Origin: Bin5 sp965200685
Lineage (GTDB): Bacteria; Chloroflexota; Anaerolineae; Caldilineales; Caldilineaceae
DNA length: 64,000 nt
Reading direction: 5' to 3'
NCBI GenBank assembly: GCA_965200685.1
Contig: OZ241379.1
Span: 2,914,001 to 2,978,000, forward strand
In this document: positions 1-8,350 of the stretch, piece after piece
How the letters are laid out: the number at the start of each line of letters is the position of its first letter
Numbering within the stretch: position 1 is the stretch's first letter
Program-made: the position numbers and the translations under genes
Notes under the pieces: model-generated
Told to the model about the DNA's origin: nothing
What the model saw: the letters and a program-made list of their open reading frames with translations, nothing else
Databases searched by the model: none

Positions 1-1008
1 CTCGGCTGCTTCTTTGCCCGTACTCGCCGCATACTTAACCAAGAAGTTCTTCGCTACATCGTTGTACAACTGCGGTGGTGGGCCGATGCGGCGCACGAAG
101 CAGTAGTTGCCATCGGGGACATTCTTCCAATACGCATTGCTCTCTAGCGAAACATGATTACAGAGGGTAGGTACATCTTGGGGACCGATGCCGGCATCGG
201 CTGCCTGCTGGGTGAAGTTGAAGGCTGCTTCCCCGGTGGGCAGGATCACAATCATATCTGGGTTTTCGGCTTTTACTCTCTCAATAATCCCGGCGAAATC
301 CTGGGTACCGATGTCTACACTGAAAGTCACCGCCCCAATGCTCACCTCTGCTAGTCGCCGTGAAGTCTCTTCGGCCGCGGGGATACCATAGTCAGTGTTC
401 TCGGTGAGGATGACCACTTTCTCAAGAGAAGCCCCAGCCTCATCCCGTAGCCACTGAATGAACTGCACATCTGTGGCCGCGACTTCCGAATTCAATGGGG
501 AGAGACGGAAGACCTCTGGGTACTGGACGCTGGTGATGGTGTCGTTCCAGGTTTCGACAAAGACGACGGGAATGCCGTTGTTATGGGCCACTTCCTTGAC
601 CGCTACGCCTACGGAGCTATGATGGCTACCAGCCATTGCTACGACGCCATCCTGATTGATGAGTCGTTCGGCCACTGCTATGCCGCGCTCGGGCAGCCCC
701 TCGGTATCAACGACGACCAGTTCCACGGGCTGCCCGAGCAGCCCGCCGTTGTCATTGATTTCATCAATGGCTATCAGCATAGCAGCACGTATGGCCTCGC
801 CGCCGACTACCGCGCCTGGGGCGGAGAGGGGGGTCAGGGCACCGATTTTGATCGGTTCGGCTGCTTCTTCCTCAGCCGCTGCTTGTATTGGTTCTGCGGC
901 TGGCGCAGATGTGCCGACAGTTTCTGATTGGGGTGTGCAGGCCGCGCAAATAAGCGTCAGCAATGCGAAAGTAGCGACCATGCAGAACATTTTTTGCAAT
1001 TGATTCAT
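1..1008 (-). CDS. Branched-chain amino-acid type ABC transporter substrate-binding lipoprotein (3' end outside window)
   Basis: The reverse strand is open from an ATG at 1008 to the window edge, so the C-terminus is missing. The first 24 residues form a lipoprotein signal (a basic start, a hydrophobic core and a lipobox ending in Cys24), followed by an acidic, Ala-rich linker. From about residue 50 it reads as a periplasmic binding fold of the LivJ/Peripla_BP_6 type: KIGALTPLSAPGAVVGGE, then a typical 'AIDEINDNGGLLGQPVELVV' stretch. It should bind a small solute (amino acid, urea or similar) outside the membrane and pass it to an ABC permease. No permease gene is in the window. An AGAGG sits upstream of the ATG. 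Family is confident; substrate unknown. Confidence 0.88.
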   Translation of the reverse strand, partial: MNQLQKMFCMVATFALLTLICAACTPQSETVGTSAPAAEPIQAAAEEEAAEPIKIGALTPLSAPGAVVGGEAIRAAMLIAIDEINDNGGLLGQPVELVVVDTEGLPERGIAVAERLINQDGVVAMAGSHHSSVGVAVKEVAHNNGIPVVFVETWNDTITSVQYPEVFRLSPLNSEVAATDVQFIQWLRDEAGASLEKVVILTENTDYGIPAAEETSRRLAEVSIGAVTFSVDIGTQDFAGIIERVKAENPDMIVILPTGEAAFNFTQQAADAGIGPQDVPTLCNHVSLESNAYWKNVPDGNYCFVRRIGPPPQLYNDVAKNFLVKYAASTGKEAAE

Positions 1009-1138
1009 CTTGGAATACCTCTTGTAGAAATGGAGATGGTATTATTGTACCAGATAAAGTGATACCTATTGCCCATCTACCATAATTAGTGAACTCGCCT
1101 GCAGCGAGACTGACGGAATGCAGTCGATATTGTCGGGT

Positions 1139-1167
1139 ATTATGCAGTGATTTATCAGAAATGTCAA
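1139..1167 (-). promoter_or_regulatory. Sigma70-type promoter for the LivJ-like gene
   Basis: On the minus strand TTGACA (1167-1162) and CATAAT (1144-1139) are separated by 17 bp. This would start a leader of roughly 120 nt before the ATG at 1008. The intergenic stretch 1009-1242 shows no other gene. Confidence 0.55.
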
Positions 1168-1242
1168 AGGCTGAAATTTCTATCTCCATAAAACTCTCAC
1201 CACACACCGTGTAATTTCTCTACACTGCAGTTATTGGTCTCC

Positions 1243-1995
1243 CTATGTGGTCATTCCTCCATCCACATTGAGGGCTTGCCCTGTCATAAAATTGGACTGC
1301 TCTGAACAGAGCCAGATGATTGCATTGGCCATGTCTTGCGGTTGTCCAAAACGGCGCATGGGGATATGGGCCAGCATCTTTTCCGCGCGTTGGGGGTTGT
1401 TGCTGATGAGCGGATCAAACAGCGGTGTATGTGTATAGACTGGGCAGACCGCATTGACCCGGATGTTGTGTCGGGCGACCTCCTGGGCTGCAACCCGCGT
1501 CAGGCCGATAACTCCGTGTTTGGAGGCGGTGTAGGCTGCCTGATTGGGGAGGGCCCGCTGGCCGGCGATGGAGGCGATATTGACGATACAACCGGCTCCC
1601 TGCTCTTTCATTCGTTGGATCTCTGCCTGCATGCAGTAGAATACACCGCTGAGATTGACCGCCAACACCCTATCCCAACCCTCGTGTGGGTAAGATTCTA
1701 AGCGTTCCCAAGGGCCGGAGATCCCCGCATTATTGACCGCGCAATCAAGCCGGCCAAAGTGTAGGGTCGTTTGTTCCAGCAGGCCGCTTACATCCTGCGG
1801 ATCCGATACATCACAGGGTACAAACAGGCCAGCGGCCCCCGTCTCTTGCACCAGATGCACGGTCTTCTCGCCGGCTGTCATGTTCACATCTGCCACCACT
1901 ACTGCAGCCCCGGCCTCGGCAAAACGTAGGGCCGTTTGCTGTCCAATTCCAGAGCCAGCCCCGGTAATCAGTATCACCTTTTCAGTGAAGTTCAT
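1243..1995 (-). CDS. Short-chain dehydrogenase/reductase (SDR)
   Basis: A 250-residue classical SDR. The N-terminus has the cofactor motif TGAGSGIG, then NNAG, and a Ser...YTASK catalytic set (YxxxK); the C-terminus ends in the usual LNVDGG stretch. It should be a cytoplasmic NAD(P)-dependent oxidoreductase acting on an alcohol or ketone; substrate unknown. The ATG at 1995 overlaps the stop of the upstream solute-binding protein (ATGA), so the two are translationally coupled at the end of the gcvT-gcvH operon. The frame stays open further upstream, but that part lies inside the preceding gene and has no SDR features. Confidence 0.9.
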   Translation of the reverse strand: MNFTEKVILITGAGSGIGQQTALRFAEAGAAVVVADVNMTAGEKTVHLVQETGAAGLFVPCDVSDPQDVSGLLEQTTLHFGRLDCAVNNAGISGPWERLESYPHEGWDRVLAVNLSGVFYCMQAEIQRMKEQGAGCIVNIASIAGQRALPNQAAYTASKHGVIGLTRVAAQEVARHNIRVNAVCPVYTHTPLFDPLISNNPQRAEKMLAHIPMRRFGQPQDMANAIIWLCSEQSNFMTGQALNVDGGMTT

Positions 1996-3263
1996 TTCGT
2001 TAGAATTTCTTCTCCGACTCGCTGCATTTCGGCCAGCAGGTCTGCTGCTTCGATGTCTGCAGCAAAGAGTTGAACCATCCCACGGTTGAAGCTGCGTAGA
2101 AACCGGTCGAAGCCGAGCGGTAGCTGCCAGATTCGTGCTTGGGGCAGTGCTTCCGCGAACGCGGCTAAGTGTGGAAACGTCTGTTGCCATTCGTCTCGCA
2201 GAGTGGTTTGGGCAGGCATCCAGCTGCCGTCGTTGGGAAGGCTGCGTACCACATGTGGGCTGTTCAGAAATGTGGCTAGGGCAAAGGCTTCTGTGGTTCG
2301 TTGAGACCGTGCTGAGACGGCGTAGCAACTTGTAAAGGCCACTGATGGGTTTACCTGGGCCGGGCCCACGGGTAAAGGCGCGATACCGTAGCGGAATGCC
2401 GGAAATTCCGCGGCCAGATAGGGAACAATCCAATTGCCCTCAACTGCCATGCCACCTTTCCTCTTGCCTAGCACCTCCCCGGCCCAAGCACTGTTTGACT
2501 CGCCGGCATGACCGGCAAAATTGTCGCGAAAAAGCTGAATATAGAGGTCCAGGGCTGTAGTGGCTGCCGGGGTTTGCAGGGTCACATGCCCGTTTTCGTC
2601 GATCAGTGTACCACCGGCAGCATATAGAAACGGCAGCCAGCGGGAAAGGTCCGGGGATTCGATCAACCCGAACCGGCCCGTGTTCAGGTCTGTCTGTTCT
2701 ATAGCAACAGTTCGTAGGCTTTCCCAGTCGGTTGGGGGGCCCTGCCCGGCCCTGTCGAACCCCTCCTTATCGTAAACCAACGCTAGGGTTCGCACCTCTC
2801 GCGGCAGACAGTAGCGTACCTCTTCCCAGATGAAGGCTGCCGCTAGCTGTGTGGGATACCCGGCCGGGTTGAGGGTTCCCTCGGGTGCTGGGGCCAGAAG
2901 CTCGTCCACGGCCAGAGCTGGAAAGGTGAAGCTGCTGACAATGGCGAGATCCGGTGGATTGTCGCTGGCCAGAAGGGCGAGGAGTTCCTGAGTATAGGCG
3001 GCCGCGGTGAACAACTTGACCTGCACGCCCTGGCCTGTGCCCCAGGCAGTTACCTGCTGGCGTAGGGCTGCGGTCAGTTCTCCTTCTTCCGGTACGAGCA
3101 AGCGTAGGGTAGGCTCCGTCGCGGGGGGCGTTGCTGACGCCTGCAAAAAAGGGATGCTCGGCAGACGCATGCCATTGCATGCGCTCACCAACAGCCCTAG
3201 GAGGAGCAGAACTGCAATTACTGGCCACGAGTCACAGGCTATGAACGAACGCTTGGTAGGCAT
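1992..3263 (-). CDS. Extracellular solute-binding lipoprotein (family 1 type)
   Basis: 423 residues. The start is a lipoprotein signal with a VSAC lipobox at Cys29. The mature part looks like a family 1 ABC binding protein (sugar type): LRLLVPEEGELTAALRQQV near the front, a DLAIVSSF stretch, and 'GKRKGGMAVEGNW' in the middle, where such proteins have 'G.aAM...G.W'. No permease or ATPase gene is adjacent; it lies between gcvH and an SDR. The ORF overlaps the end of gcvH by 32 nt, and the signal peptide requires this early start. A role in transport is inferred; it could also be an orphan sensor-type lipoprotein. Confidence 0.8.
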   Translation of the reverse strand: MPTKRSFIACDSWPVIAVLLLLGLLVSACNGMRLPSIPFLQASATPPATEPTLRLLVPEEGELTAALRQQVTAWGTGQGVQVKLFTAAAYTQELLALLASDNPPDLAIVSSFTFPALAVDELLAPAPEGTLNPAGYPTQLAAAFIWEEVRYCLPREVRTLALVYDKEGFDRAGQGPPTDWESLRTVAIEQTDLNTGRFGLIESPDLSRWLPFLYAAGGTLIDENGHVTLQTPAATTALDLYIQLFRDNFAGHAGESNSAWAGEVLGKRKGGMAVEGNWIVPYLAAEFPAFRYGIAPLPVGPAQVNPSVAFTSCYAVSARSQRTTEAFALATFLNSPHVVRSLPNDGSWMPAQTTLRDEWQQTFPHLAAFAEALPQARIWQLPLGFDRFLRSFNRGMVQLFAADIEAADLLAEMQRVGEEILTK

Positions 3264-3627
3264 CTGCGTCCATCAGTCTTTCTAACTCTTCGTCGCCGCT
3301 TGCGCCGCATTCAATTTTGAAAAACCATGCCCCATAGGGGTCCCTGTTGACCAGTTCTGGTGTGTCGAGTAGGTCGGTGTTGATCTCGGCGACACTGCCC
3401 GTAACGGGAGAGATCACATCTTCAGCAGCCTTGACCGATTCGACCACAGAAATGGCGTTCCCGGCCGAGACGCTTTCACCCACTTCGGGTAGTTCCACGA
3501 AGACGATATCACTCATCATATCCTGAGCGGGATCGCTGATGCCGACCACCACCACTGGGCCGTCTCTTCGGGCCCATTCATGGGTGTTGGCATATTGCAG
3601 ATTTGATTCGTAGCGGTAGGATTCCAT
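3232..3627 (-). CDS. gcvH: Glycine cleavage system H protein
   Basis: 131 residues, the usual H-protein length. The lipoyl-lysine motif is ESVKAAEDV, with the modified lysine at residue 66. THEW near the N-terminus and the VNRDPYG..WF block near the C-terminus are also family hallmarks. The lipoyl arm shuttles the aminomethyl group between the P, T and L proteins in the cytoplasm. gcvT lies 57 bp upstream on the same strand; gcvP is not in the window. Confidence 0.96.
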   Translation of the reverse strand: MESYRYESNLQYANTHEWARRDGPVVVVGISDPAQDMMSDIVFVELPEVGESVSAGNAISVVESVKAAEDVISPVTGSVAEINTDLLDTPELVNRDPYGAWFFKIECGASGDEELERLMDADAYQAFVHSL

Positions 3628-3684
3628 AGAGTTGTTCTTCGCTTGTAACCCAATGATTCGTGGTGAGAAGTTTCTCTCTACAAT

Positions 3685-4779
3685 TCACTCTCCACTGGTT
3701 TTCTGATAAAATGGACGTTTGCAGACCTTTGCCTTGCGCGCCTTGCCACGTATGAGAATGTCGATCTCCGTGTTTAGGGTATGTAGCCCCCGTGGAATGT
3801 ATCCCATGCCGACAAATTTGTCCAGTGTCGGGCTTTTCATGCCGCTGGTAACGTGCCCGACCACCTGGCCCTGGTGCGCGATCTCATAGTGTTCTCTGGG
3901 CACGGAGCGCTCTACCATTTCAAAGGCGACCAACAGCCGCTTGCTGCCTTCCAGCTTCACTTTTAGCAGCGCGTTGCGGCCCAGAAAATCCGCCTTATCC
4001 AGGGAAACGACCCAGCCTAGCCGGGCTTCATAGGGATTGGTGGTCGCGTTGATTTCGTGGCCATAGAGAGACATACAGGCCTCAAAGCGCAGACTGTCGC
4101 GCGCGGCCAGCCCACAGGGCAACAGCCTATCATCCTTGCCTGCGGCCAACAGCGCATCCCAAATGGGCACGGCTTCTGCGCTGGGGAGATAGAGTTCAAA
4201 GCCATCTTCGCCTGTGTAGCCTGTACGGCCTATGAGCATGTCCACACCAGCTACGCGCGCCTGCAGAGCCGAACGGCCCGGCACTATCGTAAGGTCTGCG
4301 TCGGTCATGCGGTTGAGGATGTCCGCTGCCTTTGGCCCCTGCACGGCCAGCATATAGGTTTCTTCAGAGACATCCTGTAGCTCCACCTGAAAGCCGTGGG
4401 TATGGGCCTGCAGCCAGGCGAAATCCTTCTGTCGATTGGCTGCATTGACAACAAGCAGCCATTTTTCCGGCAGTCGATAGATGAAGATGTCATCAACCAG
4501 AGAGCCATCCTCATAGCAGAGCAGGCTGTATTGTGCCTCCCATTCGGCCAGACGGCCTACATCCGCCACCTGTACGAACTGCAGAAAGTGCAGCGCATCC
4601 ATGCCACTGAGGACAAATTGGCCCATATGGTCGATGTCAAAGACACCGGCGGACGTGCGTACAGCTTGGTGTTCGACAAGGGGGCCGGTCGGGTACTGCA
4701 CAGGCAGCTCGTAGCCGGCGAAGGGAACCATACGCCCGCCTAGTTCTATATGTCGTTGATACAGTTTCGTGCGTTTCAT
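3685..4779 (-). CDS. gcvT: Aminomethyltransferase (glycine cleavage T protein)
   Basis: 364 residues from the ATG at 4779 (MKRTKLYQRHIELGGRMVPF), the standard start of T proteins. The frame is open further upstream, but the extra part overlaps the promoter. The FAGYELPVQY, VFDIDHMGQ and GRTGYTGEDGFELY blocks are those of GcvT, which transfers the methylene from the H protein to tetrahydrofolate and releases ammonia. It heads the operon gcvT-gcvH-binding protein-SDR. Confidence 0.96.
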   Translation of the reverse strand: MKRTKLYQRHIELGGRMVPFAGYELPVQYPTGPLVEHQAVRTSAGVFDIDHMGQFVLSGMDALHFLQFVQVADVGRLAEWEAQYSLLCYEDGSLVDDIFIYRLPEKWLLVVNAANRQKDFAWLQAHTHGFQVELQDVSEETYMLAVQGPKAADILNRMTDADLTIVPGRSALQARVAGVDMLIGRTGYTGEDGFELYLPSAEAVPIWDALLAAGKDDRLLPCGLAARDSLRFEACMSLYGHEINATTNPYEARLGWVVSLDKADFLGRNALLKVKLEGSKRLLVAFEMVERSVPREHYEIAHQGQVVGHVTSGMKSPTLDKFVGMGYIPRGLHTLNTEIDILIRGKARKAKVCKRPFYQKTSGE

Positions 4780-4811
4780 GCCAGGATCCCAAAAATTGAA
4801 TATACAGCCAT

Positions 4812-4840
4812 TGTATAGCAGGTCTATGGGGGAATGACAA
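4812..4840 (-). promoter_or_regulatory. Promoter for the gcvT operon
   Basis: Minus-strand TTGTCA (4840-4835), 17-bp spacer, TATACA (4817-4812), about 26 nt of leader to the gcvT ATG. It is divergent from the promoter at 4922-4950. Confidence 0.65.
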
Positions 4841-4921
4841 AATTGCAGTGGCGAGTGTTCAGCATCTGTTACAAAAAGCACCTTGTCCACAGCATCAGCT
4901 GTAGACAGTTCAGCCTACGCG

Positions 4922-4950
4922 TTGACAAGCCCTATTCATTCCATTATATT
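4922..4950 (+). promoter_or_regulatory. Strong promoter for the sensor-ATPase gene
   Basis: TTGACA (4922-4927), 17-bp spacer, TATATT (4945-4950). Predicted transcription starts near 4957, about 64 nt before the GTG start at 5021. Confidence 0.75.
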
Positions 4951-5020
4951 TTGAAGCTAGGTCGAACTTCAGAAGTCGTTGGTATCCGTCTTATACTGGC
5001 GATGGAAAACAGGAAATACC

Positions 5021-8000
5021 GTGCTTGAATCCATTCTAGGAAGCGGCAAACGACACAGACCCAGCACGCTGTTGCTCGCTGTGCTTGTAGCAGTTCTGCT
5101 TACCTGGCCGACACTTCTCAAGGCCCAAAGAACAGTGACCTCGCCTTGGGTCGTTTATACCCAAGAAGATGGTCTAGCATCCAACAATGTATTCACTGTG
5201 GTTGTCAGTGAGAGTGAAGTCTGGTTCGGGACAGACAGTGGCCTGAGTCGTTTTGACGGTGCTTGGACTTCTTGGAAGGCGGACCCTGATCTGCAGAGCG
5301 GTGTACGTAGTATCGCGTTGGCAGAGACCGAGTTGAACGGGGAAGAGATCGCCCCGGCCCAACTATGGGCTGGCACCGAGACAGGGGCTGTGCTCGCTTG
5401 GAACGGCCAAAGCTGGAATGTGGTCACAAATTTAGGTTCAGCGGTGTGGGCTCTGTACTATACAGATGGACAGCTCTGGATCGGCACGGAAACAGGCCTA
5501 TACTTCTGGAATGGTAGGGAGACAGGGCTGGTCAAAGGGCTGGCGGGCGTACGTGTCAATGCAATCGGTAGCCAGGAGGACAGCATTTGGGTCGGCACCT
5601 CCCAGGGACTATGGCTGTGGCAGCACAATGTTTGGCGTGTGTTCCCGCTGGAGGACGGGCTGCCTGGTCGGGAAGTGACCGCTTTGTGGGTGGATCCGGC
5701 TGGGCCGGTGTGGGTGGCGGCCGATGGCAACATTGCTTGGCGAGATGCGGCTGTCCAAAACGGTATGTGGCAGCAGATTCAGACAGCAAACCTGCACATC
5801 CGTGAACGGGTTCGTATTACCTCCTTGACAGGTGACAGGTCCGGTGTTGTGTGGGGCAGTACCGCCGGCAGCGGATACTTCCGCATTATTGAGCGGGATG
5901 CGTTGATCCCCCAATCGATCAATCTGGCTGAGAAAACTACATGGATCCAATCAGTCGCTGTTGATGTGGCCGGTTCCCTGTGGCTTGGGACCGTTTCCGG
6001 CGTTTTTCGTTCGGACCAGGAGATGTGGGGCCGGGAGATTCTCGACCCGGCCGCCAGCCCGATCAATGAAATTCATGCCATGCTTATGGATGCAGAGAAT
6101 CATCTGTGGATTGCCACCAGAGGGGAAGGCATCCGGCTGAAGGATCTTGATTTGGACACGGAAATCGTCTTCAATATTCAGAACGGCCTGCCTAGCCCAC
6201 ACATTACCGACCTAGCCCTGGATGATGATGGGCGCATTTGGGCTGGGACATGGAAGGGGGTTTCCTCTCTGGATCCCGGCGCAGATCAATGGGCACAACC
6301 GATCCCATCAGAAAAGATGCCATCGGAATTTGTTACAACGATTTTGGCGCAACAGCAGCACCTGTGGGTCGGCACCGACAAAGGTTTGGCACTCTATGAT
6401 ATTACTACGGGTGCTCTGTTTACCGTGGAGGCTCTTGAGCGGCACAATGTACAGGATCTGGCATTGGATTCCCTGGACCGGCTATGGGTGGCGACGGAAA
6501 ACGGCGGCATCTTTCTGGCAGATCTGGATGGTGAATGGATCCAATTTCTGCCTGACCCGACGATAGATCAGGCGATTCTTGGCAGGAATGTGGCTGCCCT
6601 AGCCCCCGACCCCAAGGTCTCTGGCGCGATGTGGGCCGGTGTACATCAGCAAGGTCTGAACTATTTCGACGGGCGAGTCTGGCATGACCTGACAGCCACA
6701 GCCCGGCTGCCCAGTAAAGTGTTTTATGACTTCTATATCGATCCAATTGACGCGTCCTTGTGGATCTGTAGTGAGGGCGGTGTTGCCCGTTTTGACGGAC
6801 GTTCCTGGGAGACCCTCGTTATCAAATCGGTCCTGCCGGCCACCTCTATCTTTTCGATCATCCACACCCATGACGGAACCTACTGGTTCGGGGGGCGGGA
6901 TGGGTTGACCTTTTACCGGCCGGACAGAGACAGGTCGCCCCCTTGGATAGAGATTGTGGGTGTCTCCGGCGCGAGTGGTCGGATTTCAGCAACGGCCTGG
7001 GAGGTGGCAACCGACGAAGAAGTTATCGTCAGCTATCTGGCCGGTGATATCTATACGCCCCGGTTGGATCTGATCGTTCTCTATCGGCTCACGTCCCTCG
7101 GGCAAATCGGGGAATGGAAGGTGTTAGACCGGCCATTCCTGAGGCTGTCAGGCTTTACCCAAGAGGGGGAATATCGAGTCGAACTGCAAGCCAGAGACTT
7201 TGCATTCAACTACTCGGACGTAAGCAGTGTTGCCTTACAGGTTGTGCCCCTCACGGCCCTGATTCGTCTGCCATTCCTCGGCTCCATTCGCCCAATCCAT
7301 CTCATCTTTCTGATCGTCTCAGGCACTACAGCACTGATCGGCATCGGCTCCATGAGCTATGAACTTGCCCAAAAACGTAGACGAACCCGAGAAGCCATCG
7401 CCAGGTCCTTCAACCCGTTTATCAGCGGGGAGCCGGTGCGGCGCGATGATATGTTTTTTGGCAGACGCTATCTGTTACAGCGTCTTGTTGACACACTGCA
7501 TAACAATAGCGTTATGATTCATGGTGAACGTCGCATTGGCAAGACCACATTGCTCTATCAGTTAGCCACCCATCTACGCGAGTTGGATGACCCGGAATAC
7601 TGGTTCCTGCCTCTGTATGTGGACCTTGAGGGAACGGAAGAAGATGGCTTTTTCCATTTTTTGATGGAGGAGATCATCCATACAATTTTCATCCTCCCTA
7701 ACCTTACCCCGGAGATCAAGACCGTTCTGCAAGACCTTCTTTACAACCGCTTTGCCAATCAAGAGTATACGGATAGGGAGTTCAGCCGAGATCTGCGGAA
7801 TATCATCCGGCCATTGCAGGCCTATGGCGAGGAGCATCATCCGGGCAAACACCTACGGCTGATCCTTCTGTTGGATGAGATGGACGTGATCAATGAATAT
7901 GGGCGCTTGATTCAACAGAGGTTGCGGCGCATCTTTATGCGAGATTTTTCTGCTACATTGGGGGCGGTCATCGCCGGGATTCGCCTCAGCAAAGAATGGG

Positions 8001-8281
8001 ACCGCATTGATAGTCCTTGGTACAATCTTTTCAATGAAATCCAGCTAGAACCCTTTAATCGTGAGCAGGCCATTGAGCTACTCACCGAACCGGTGCAGGA
8101 TTTCTATGACTACGAGCCATCTGCCCTGGATTTCATTATTGAAAAAAGCAATGGGCGTCCCTATCGTCTTCAACAGTTTGGGCTTGAAGTGGTCGGGCGT
8201 ATGCTGGCCGCTGGACGGCGTACCATTACATTAGAAGACGCGCACTATGCTCATCACCATATTCAACTGATAGGTGGGTGA
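5021..8281 (+). CDS. Two-propeller sensor protein with Y_Y_Y domain, one TM and a cytoplasmic P-loop ATPase
   Basis: 1086 residues from GTG 5021, chosen because AGGAAA lies 6-7 nt upstream and a signal sequence (RHR, then LLLAVLVAVLL) follows at once; a TTG at 4979 is also in frame. Residues about 35-635 hold 14 repeats of the type (L/I)W-x-GT-x-x-GL, e.g. VWFGTDSGL, LWIGTETGL, LWVGTDKGL. That matches two seven-bladed Reg_prop propellers. A Y_Y_Y-like beta domain follows (about 637-743), then one TM (about 757-779). The cytoplasmic part has FFGRRYLLQRL, a Walker A GERRIGKTT (about 834) and Walker B LILLLDEMD (about 946). This is the ectodomain of hybrid two-component sensors, but no kinase domain is present. 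A second ATPase follows. Ligand unknown. Confidence 0.85.
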   Translation: MLESILGSGKRHRPSTLLLAVLVAVLLTWPTLLKAQRTVTSPWVVYTQEDGLASNNVFTVVVSESEVWFGTDSGLSRFDGAWTSWKADPDLQSGVRSIALAETELNGEEIAPAQLWAGTETGAVLAWNGQSWNVVTNLGSAVWALYYTDGQLWIGTETGLYFWNGRETGLVKGLAGVRVNAIGSQEDSIWVGTSQGLWLWQHNVWRVFPLEDGLPGREVTALWVDPAGPVWVAADGNIAWRDAAVQNGMWQQIQTANLHIRERVRITSLTGDRSGVVWGSTAGSGYFRIIERDALIPQSINLAEKTTWIQSVAVDVAGSLWLGTVSGVFRSDQEMWGREILDPAASPINEIHAMLMDAENHLWIATRGEGIRLKDLDLDTEIVFNIQNGLPSPHITDLALDDDGRIWAGTWKGVSSLDPGADQWAQPIPSEKMPSEFVTTILAQQQHLWVGTDKGLALYDITTGALFTVEALERHNVQDLALDSLDRLWVATENGGIFLADLDGEWIQFLPDPTIDQAILGRNVAALAPDPKVSGAMWAGVHQQGLNYFDGRVWHDLTATARLPSKVFYDFYIDPIDASLWICSEGGVARFDGRSWETLVIKSVLPATSIFSIIHTHDGTYWFGGRDGLTFYRPDRDRSPPWIEIVGVSGASGRISATAWEVATDEEVIVSYLAGDIYTPRLDLIVLYRLTSLGQIGEWKVLDRPFLRLSGFTQEGEYRVELQARDFAFNYSDVSSVALQVVPLTALIRLPFLGSIRPIHLIFLIVSGTTALIGIGSMSYELAQKRRRTREAIARSFNPFISGEPVRRDDMFFGRRYLLQRLVDTLHNNSVMIHGERRIGKTTLLYQLATHLRELDDPEYWFLPLYVDLEGTEEDGFFHFLMEEIIHTIFILPNLTPEIKTVLQDLLYNRFANQEYTDREFSRDLRNIIRPLQAYGEEHHPGKHLRLILLLDEMDVINEYGRLIQQRLRRIFMRDFSATLGAVIAGIRLSKEWDRIDSPWYNLFNEIQLEPFNREQAIELLTEPVQDFYDYEPSALDFIIEKSNGRPYRLQQFGLEVVGRMLAAGRRTITLEDAHYAHHHIQLIGG

Positions 8282-8350
8282 AACCAGAGGAGAGTAACAT
8301 CTCTAGGAAGCATTGGTGTTTCATTGGGAACGGGAGTTGTTGAATCTACT

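Noticed and set aside
1996..2433. Upstream extension of the SDR reading frame
   Set aside because: It lies within the solute-binding protein gene in another frame, is Arg/Ser-rich without domain features, and the SDR ATG at 1995 has coupled-start geometry.
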